64,000 nucleotides of DNA from JBOFSQ01 sp051651625. Lineage in GTDB: Bacteria > Planctomycetota > Planctomycetia > Pirellulales > Thermoguttaceae. Location: contig JBOFSQ010000016.1 of NCBI GenBank assembly GCA_051651625.1, positions 1-64,000 on the forward strand. Direction: 5' to 3'. A program made the position numbers and the translations under genes. Positions 63,983 through 64,000 of the stretch are shown here, piece by piece. Position 1 is the first letter of the stretch, and every line of letters begins with the position of its first letter. The notes under the pieces were generated by a model. That model had not been told where the DNA came from. It worked only from the letters and a program-made list of their open reading frames with translations, and searched no databases.

Positions 63983-64000
63983 CGAATTTCTCCAGTGTTC

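Overview
The window looks like chromosomal DNA of a Planctomycetota bacterium. The evidence is a set of protein types typical of that phylum: a Tat-exported Gfo/Idh/MocA oxidoreductase, PQQ-like and WD40-like secreted proteins, an SHD1 (SLA1 homology) protein, BBP2-type porins, a very long CcsA-type cytochrome c biogenesis protein, a short omega-like RNA polymerase subunit and several secreted proteins of unknown function. It also has a high density of palindromic interspersed repeats. Genus cannot be read from the sequence. No rRNA or CRISPR array was seen. RNA genes are tRNA-Pro(UGG) and a class A RNase P RNA.

Layout: 1-2390 is an accessory-looking stretch with two minus-strand genes of unknown role, a cluster of CTTGGCG repeats and a gene remnant. 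2397-12782 carries a TPR protein, a small secreted protein, an FtsK/SpoIIIE DNA translocase, a sugar isomerase/epimerase-like protein, a PQQ-like propeller protein, a 2-hydroxyacid dehydrogenase, tRNA-Pro and the DNA polymerase III delta' subunit. 13084-17385 is a GntR(YtrA-type)-ABC ATPase-ABC permease unit with a visible promoter and operator. 17559-28563 is mostly minus strand: CcsA, FabF, an RND efflux pump, a nucleotide-sugar epimerase and a ROK glucokinase. 29065-35910 is a giant autotransporter. 36235-41307 holds an ECF sigma factor, a small membrane protein and two exported proteins that share the same 5' leader. 41659-46772 groups four envelope genes (two porins, an outer membrane barrel protein and a single-TM protein). 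46976-53704 has a ketosynthase-like protein without its catalytic Cys, a Tat oxidoreductase, two small genes, a sensory-type [FeFe]-hydrogenase homologue and YraN. 53740-57300 has RNase P RNA, ThiL and ThrS. 57655-63982 has an antitoxin with a truncated RelE toxin, two tandem paralogues translationally linked to a prepilin peptidase, the SHD1 protein and an omega-like RNA polymerase subunit.

The most unusual content is of two kinds. First, proteins: a HydS-like protein (four FeS motifs, altered H-cluster loop, PAS domain), an autotransporter with about 18 GGA[VI]-type repeats and a block duplication of about 801 bp, and a FabF paralogue with Cys replaced by Glu. Second, repeats: at least two families of miniature elements with terminal inverted repeats (GTAACCGTTCACGG type and GTAGTAAAGTTT type), a CCTATAGG hairpin family, a GCGAAGCGTAAGCGAGTG family and a GGTTCGGCATAGCCGAACC family. 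These fill nearly every intergenic gap. They also enter genes: the ftsK linker and C-terminus, the end of the GntR gene and the broken relE toxin gene.
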